DNA of 54,392 bases. Origin: an uncultured Clostridia bacterium (lineage in GTDB: Bacteria; Bacillota; Clostridia; Lachnospirales; Cellulosilyticaceae). Every line of letters starts with the position of its first letter. The first letter of the stretch is position 1. Made by a program: the position numbers and the translations under genes. The stretch covers positions 1-54,392 of the forward strand of contig CALJNR010000121.1 of assembly GCA_937981575.1 (NCBI GenBank), given 5' to 3'. A model generated the notes under the pieces. That model was not told the DNA's origin. It worked only from the letters and a program-made list of their open reading frames with translations, and ran no database searches. Of this stretch, positions 50,078 to 54,392 are shown in pieces.

Positions 50078-50665
50078 ATGGAATTTAATGCCGTATACAG
50101 ACGTGAGAACATAGTGTGGAATGCTATTGAACTTATTAATGAATCGGGTGTACATGCCTTATCCACTAAGCTGATTGCAAAAAGACTAGGGATTTCAGAA
50201 GGCACACTTTTTAAGCATTTTCCTAGAAAAAATGACCTCCTCCTAGCAGTTCTTGACCAGTTTGCTCTTTATGATGAAGATATGTTTTATACAACGCAAA
50301 ATAAAATGGAAAACCCTAAAGAAGCGATTCTCTTTTATATTAATTCTTATATCATTTATTATGAAAGTTATCCTGAAATCGTATCATTGATTCAAGTCAG
50401 TGATATGTTTAGAGGAATCCCTGAGCTGGAAGAAAAGGCTAACCATGTGTTTTATAAGCGCTATGCGTTTATGAAGGAAATGATAACTAAGGCCCAGTTA
50501 AGTGGACAGATCAGACAAGATATAGGGGCAGATATTTTAGCAGATATTATTACATCCACTAAGAAAGGCATATGCACAAGGTGGCGGTTTAGCAAATATA
50601 GCTTTTCTTTACGTGAAAAAGTGATAGAGGCAGTAACGATGCTGCTTGACGCTTTCAAAGGCTGA
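50078..50665 (+). CDS. TetR/AcrR-family regulator
   Basis: A 195-residue regulator with an N-terminal helix-turn-helix (about 8-55: IELINESGVHALSTKLIAKRLGISEGTLFKHFPRKNDLLLAVLD) and a helical ligand/dimer domain. ATG 50078 was chosen over 50048 because TAGGGGAG is 8-9 bp upstream. The neighbouring gene downstream is cheA after 58 bp, so it may share a transcript or be independent. Its ligand is unknown. Confidence 0.9.
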   Translation: MEFNAVYRRENIVWNAIELINESGVHALSTKLIAKRLGISEGTLFKHFPRKNDLLLAVLDQFALYDEDMFYTTQNKMENPKEAILFYINSYIIYYESYPEIVSLIQVSDMFRGIPELEEKANHVFYKRYAFMKEMITKAQLSGQIRQDIGADILADIITSTKKGICTRWRFSKYSFSLREKVIEAVTMLLDAFKG

Positions 50666-50723
50666 TTAAGAAATACATAAAGATTAATAGAGCCTGCAGT
50701 AAAACAATAGGGGGGAGAAGCAA

Positions 50724-52793
50724 ATGTCTAATCGTTATATTTCAGAACCAATGCTGGAGATGTATATTTTTGAAACCACTCAAAATGTCGAGCAGCTGGA
50801 AAAGTGCATTTTAGATAATGAAAAGTGCAGCAGCTATTCAAAAGAGGCAGTGAACGAAATTTTTCGTATCATGCATACGATTAAAGGTTCATCTGCCATG
50901 ATGCTTTTTGGTAATATATCTTCTTTAGCACATCAAATTGAGGACTTGTTTTATTACATACGTGAACAAAATCCTCAGTTTATTGATTGTTCTGCACTAT
51001 CTGACCTTATACTAGAGGGAATAGATTTTATAAAAGTAGAACTCCATAAGATTAAAAATGGAGAAGAGGCAGACGGAGACTGCCAAGAATTAATTGGACA
51101 GATCAAACAATATTTATCACATATCAGACAAGGCAGTCAAGAGGAATTGGCACAAGAAAAAGAAACAGGACATAAGGTGCAGCAGTATTATATTGCATCC
51201 GGTAAACTTAACATCACAGCGTCCGGCAATTATTACAAGGCTGTTATCTATTTTGAAGATGGCTGTGAAATGGAAAATATAAGAGCCTATACAGTAGTAC
51301 ATAATCTAAAAGAAATCACAGAGGATATTTTTTTTATACCTGAAGATGTCATAGATAAAGATGATACAGTGCAGATCATAAGAGAAAAAGGTTTTATAAT
51401 TTATTTAAATGTGGATAAGCCTTATGAAGAAATACATGAGTTCTTTATGCAGACTATTTTTTTAAAGGCGCTTGAACTAGAAGAAGTAAGTCAAGAAGAA
51501 TTTAATCAACTAAAGAGACCTAAACACAAGGTTGTTGAGACAAGTCCAATCAAGGTTCCCAAAGTAGAAGTAATTGAAAATAAAGAAGCAGAGCATCGGG
51601 AGACAGTCTCTTTATCAGCTAATCAAAGTATTATCAGCGTCAATGTCAATAAGCTGGATAAGCTCATGGACTTGGTAGGAGAGATGGTTATTGCAGAAGC
51701 AATGGTGACTCAAAATCCAGATTTGCAAGGGCTGTCCCTTGATAATTTCCAGAAGGCATCAAGGCAGCTGCGGAAGATTACCAGCGAGCTGCAGGATATG
51801 GTGATGTCCATCCGGATGGTGCCCCTTTCAACCACTTTCCATAAAATGCACCGTATTGTAAGAGATATGAGTAAAAAACTAGGGAAAGAAGTAAATCTTA
51901 AGCTTATTGGAGAGGAAACCGAAGTTGACAAAAACATTATCGAGCAGATTTCCGACCCGCTTATGCATCTGGTACGTAACGCCATTGACCATGGACTTGA
52001 AACTACGGAGGTAAGACAGCAGCTTCAAAAACCTAAAATGGGAACGGTTACCCTGGAAGCGAAAAATGCCGGAAGTGATGTTTTAGTCATTATAAAAGAC
52101 GATGGCAAAGGAATAAATAAGAAAAAGCTATTGGAAACAGCCAGAGAAAATGGACTATTAACCAAATCAGAAGATGAGATGACGGATAAAGAAATCTATA
52201 ATCTTATTTTTCTTCCTGGTTTTTCTACAAAAGAAGCAGTCACTGAGTTTTCAGGACGAGGCGTAGGAATGGATGTAGTGATAAAAAACATTGAGGCTGT
52301 TGGAGGAATCGTTTCAGTAGATAGCACCGAAGGAATAGGCACAGTTGTTACTATAAAAATACCTCTTACGCTAGCCATTATTGATGGCATGAATATACGT
52401 GTAGGCAGTTCGCGCTACACCCTGCCGACTACTGCTATCAAGCAGTCTTTTAGGCCAAAGCAAGAAGAGATTATTACAGACCCGGATGAAAATGAAATGA
52501 TTATGGTAAGAGGACAGTGCTACCCTATCATGCGTCTACACAAATACTACGGGGTAAGAACTGCTGTAACTGATTTTACAGAAGGCATCTTAATTATGGT
52601 CGAGCAAGATGAAAAGACGATTTGCCTATTTGCAGATGAGCTGTTAGGACAGCAGCAGGTGGTTGTTAAAAGCCTGCCAAACTACATCAAGGAAACAAAG
52701 CACATTACGGGACTTGCGGGCTGTACGCTGCTAGGAGACGGAAGCATTAGCCTAATTCTTGACGTAGGAGGGCTGATAAGTAATCATGGATAA
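50724..52793 (+). CDS. cheA: chemotaxis histidine kinase CheA
   Basis: A 689-residue kinase. The P1 Hpt domain (about 5-110) has His51 in MHTIKGSSAMM. A P2-like region (about 150-270) is followed by the P3 dimerisation helices (about 300-375), the P4 ATPase (DPLMHLVRNAIDHG, DDGKGI, GRGVGMD) and the P5 CheW-like domain (about 555-689). GGGGGGAG precedes the ATG. It is followed by cheW and a receptor gene. No CheY, CheR or CheB gene is visible before the window ends. Confidence 0.95.
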   Translation: MSNRYISEPMLEMYIFETTQNVEQLEKCILDNEKCSSYSKEAVNEIFRIMHTIKGSSAMMLFGNISSLAHQIEDLFYYIREQNPQFIDCSALSDLILEGIDFIKVELHKIKNGEEADGDCQELIGQIKQYLSHIRQGSQEELAQEKETGHKVQQYYIASGKLNITASGNYYKAVIYFEDGCEMENIRAYTVVHNLKEITEDIFFIPEDVIDKDDTVQIIREKGFIIYLNVDKPYEEIHEFFMQTIFLKALELEEVSQEEFNQLKRPKHKVVETSPIKVPKVEVIENKEAEHRETVSLSANQSIISVNVNKLDKLMDLVGEMVIAEAMVTQNPDLQGLSLDNFQKASRQLRKITSELQDMVMSIRMVPLSTTFHKMHRIVRDMSKKLGKEVNLKLIGEETEVDKNIIEQISDPLMHLVRNAIDHGLETTEVRQQLQKPKMGTVTLEAKNAGSDVLVIIKDDGKGINKKKLLETARENGLLTKSEDEMTDKEIYNLIFLPGFSTKEAVTEFSGRGVGMDVVIKNIEAVGGIVSVDSTEGIGTVVTIKIPLTLAIIDGMNIRVGSSRYTLPTTAIKQSFRPKQEEIITDPDENEMIMVRGQCYPIMRLHKYYGVRTAVTDFTEGILIMVEQDEKTICLFADELLGQQQVVVKSLPNYIKETKHITGLAGCTLLGDGSISLILDVGGLISNHG

Positions 52794-52846
52794 ACAAAGG
52801 AAAACAAGAGACTTTAGATATCACTAATCAGAAAGGAGTTATCCCT

Positions 52847-53338
52847 ATGGCTGAAAACGAAACACAAGCGCTATTTGAACAAGAAGAAGATACTCAAAAA
52901 GGCAAATATTTGACTTTCACCCTAGGCAGTGAGACCTATGGCATAGAAATCATGTATGTTACCGAAATTATTGGCATACAGCCTATTACAGAAGTCCCTG
53001 AACTGCCTGAGCATGTAAGAGGTATCATTAATCTAAGAGGAAAAATTATACCTGTTATGGATGTCAGACTCAGGTTCAAAAAACAGTTCAGAGAATATAA
53101 CGACAGAACGTGCATTGTAGTGGTAGATATGAGGGAGATATCCATTGGACTCATTGTGGATGGGGTATCGGAGGTTTTAGCTATTCCGGACACTGAAATC
53201 GTTACCCCTCCTGATATGAGCAAAAATAACAATAAATATATAAAAGGAATTGGCAAAGTAGGTAATGAAGTCAAGCTGATTTTAAATTGTCATAAATTAT
53301 TAAATGATGAGGAAGCAGATAGTTTATTAAATATATAA
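52847..53338 (+). CDS. cheW: chemotaxis coupling protein CheW
   Basis: A 163-residue SH3-like coupling protein joining receptors to CheA. It shows YLTFTLGSETYGIEIMYVTEIIG, ELPEHVRGIINLRGKIIPVMDVRLRF and IVDGVSEVLAI. An extra acidic N-terminus of about 17 residues precedes the domain. GAAAGGAG precedes the ATG. It lies 53 bp after cheA and 19 bp before the receptor gene. Confidence 0.95.
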   Translation: MAENETQALFEQEEDTQKGKYLTFTLGSETYGIEIMYVTEIIGIQPITEVPELPEHVRGIINLRGKIIPVMDVRLRFKKQFREYNDRTCIVVVDMREISIGLIVDGVSEVLAIPDTEIVTPPDMSKNNNKYIKGIGKVGNEVKLILNCHKLLNDEEADSLLNI

Positions 53339-53357
53339 TAACTAAGGGGGTACTAGA

Positions 53358-54392
53358 ATGAAATGGTTTAGTAATTTAAAAATTAGGGTAAAACTTATTC
53401 TTTGTTTCATCGTACTTGCAATATTTACAGGAATTATTGGATTTGTTGGAATCAGTAATATGGGAACCATTAACGAACGTGGTGACGAGATGTACTATGG
53501 GAACTATATCCCAACGCAGCAGCTTACCTCTATTCAACGGTCATTACTTATGATTCGCTCCAATTATTTCTTAATGGTATATGAAAGAGATGGGTCAAAG
53601 TTTCAAAGCCGTGTGGATGAAATTAATAGATTAGCAGAACAAAATAATGAGATTATTTCTAATTACGAGCCTGAAACGCAAGAAGAGGCGACTCTTTTTA
53701 ATAATTTTAAACAAAGCCTTCAGGGATATCGAATGGTACGTAATGAGCATATTGCACTGCTTGAACGCGAAAAATATGAAGAAGTAATATCAAAGATACC
53801 AGAATTTGCAAAAGCTAGAGAAGATGTTGAAAGAAATATTCAAGCAGTAGTTGACTATAATTCAGAATCAGCAAAAGCCAAGGCCAATGAAAACACGAAA
53901 GAATTTCAAAGTCAGTCTATAGTCATGCTGACAATCATAGTAATTGGTATTATATTTGCAATTGGATTAGGGTTAATAGTTGCAACTCTTATTAGCAAAC
54001 CTCTTGATAAAATTGTAAAAGCAGCTGATAAAATTGCAGACGGAGATCTTGATGTGGACTTAGATATTGATACTCAAGATGAGGTAGGCCTTTTAGCTGC
54101 GGCCTTTAAACAAATGGCAGAAAATATCAATGAAGTGATGTCAAATATTAGCGCCGCGGCTGAGCAGGTAGCATCTGGTTCAAGGCAGGTTTCTGAATCC
54201 AGTATGGCCCTCTCACAAGGGGCAACAGAGCAGGCCAGCTCCATAGAAGAACTGACAGCTTCACTAGAAGAAATATCTGTACAAACCAAGCAAAATGCAG
54301 ACAATGCCAACAAAGCCAACACCTTAGCTGAATCTGCCAAAATCAATGCAGTTCAAGGCAATTCACAAATGAAAGAAATGCTTAAGGCTATG
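53358..54392 (+). CDS. methyl-accepting chemotaxis protein, cut by window end
   Basis: A 345-codon open frame running off the window without a stop. TM1 lies near 10-30. An outer four-helix-bundle-type sensor domain (about 31-190) has the opening MGTINERGDEMYYGNYIPTQQL. TM2 lies near 192-215 and HAMP near 216-270 (SKPLDKIVKAADKIADGDLDVDLD). The start of the methylation helices follows, with AAAEQVASGSRQVSESS. AAGGGGG lies 9 bp before the ATG. It is adjacent to cheW and so likely a cognate receptor. The ligand is unknown. Confidence 0.93.
   Translation, partial: MKWFSNLKIRVKLILCFIVLAIFTGIIGFVGISNMGTINERGDEMYYGNYIPTQQLTSIQRSLLMIRSNYFLMVYERDGSKFQSRVDEINRLAEQNNEIISNYEPETQEEATLFNNFKQSLQGYRMVRNEHIALLEREKYEEVISKIPEFAKAREDVERNIQAVVDYNSESAKAKANENTKEFQSQSIVMLTIIVIGIIFAIGLGLIVATLISKPLDKIVKAADKIADGDLDVDLDIDTQDEVGLLAAAFKQMAENINEVMSNISAAAEQVASGSRQVSESSMALSQGATEQASSIEELTASLEEISVQTKQNADNANKANTLAESAKINAVQGNSQMKEMLKAM

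Overview
The window reads as a chromosomal segment of a low-GC, endospore-forming, anaerobic Gram-positive bacterium of class Clostridia. Lachnospiraceae or Cellulosilyticaceae relatives would fit, but no marker gene fixes the genus. The evidence is AT-rich DNA with strong GGAGG ribosome sites, sigma-A promoters of the TTGACA-N16/17-TATAAT type, CotF-like spore coat proteins, a DUF2512 protein, a [NiFe] hydrogenase with its whole maturation set, ECF vitamin transporters, and YesM/YesN-type and OmpR-type two-component systems. No phage, insertion sequence, transposase or CRISPR array was found.

Layout. 1-6 kb: an FtsX-type ABC transporter, a 64-residue membrane protein and an OmpR/histidine kinase pair, resembling an envelope-stress or peptide-detoxification module. 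6-10.5 kb: an accessory patch with a DUF805 gene that apparently starts at ATT, a tRNA-Leu/tRNA-Ser pair, two double-glycine-leader peptide genes, a CPBP protease that may be an immunity protein, and a decayed second copy of the tRNA-Ser. 10.6-15 kb: a SanA/YdcF-like protein, a GntR(YtrA)-ABC operon and a LURP-one-like protein.

15-25.7 kb (minus strand): a ten-gene hydrogenase operon. In transcription order it encodes a protein with two cytochrome b5-like domains joined by about 425 residues of Pro-Gly-Ile-Gly repeats, the small subunit, the large subunit, the maturation protease, then HypA, HypB, HypF, HypC, HypD and HypE. The small subunit has no Tat signal and carries Glu where the second proximal-cluster Cys normally sits. 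This is the most distinctive system in the window. hypD and hypF carry short REP-like motifs inside their reading frames.

25.8-31.2 kb: a ProX/YbaK editing protein, two membrane proteins of unknown function, three spore-related genes, an orphan PotA-like ATPase with a strongly altered ABC signature, and a PII gene whose leader is almost entirely a terminator hairpin. 31.3-40.2 kb: an Rbs/Mgl-type sugar ABC transporter followed by a membrane-anchored solute-binding protein and a YesN/YesM two-component system.

40.3-49.8 kb: a MocR/PdxR-type regulator and a scattered set of genes carrying palindromic sites close to ATTGTAACGATACAAT. These are upstream of the regulator itself, of an ECF S-component gene, and of a pyridoxal kinase-ECF-radical SAM operon, so together they suggest a vitamin B6 salvage regulon. 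RecQ, thioredoxin reductase, an XRE/DUF5680 regulator and a 37-residue basic protein lie between them. 50-54.4 kb: a TetR regulator, CheA, CheW and a chemoreceptor cut by the window end.

All family assignments come from reading motifs. No database search was run.
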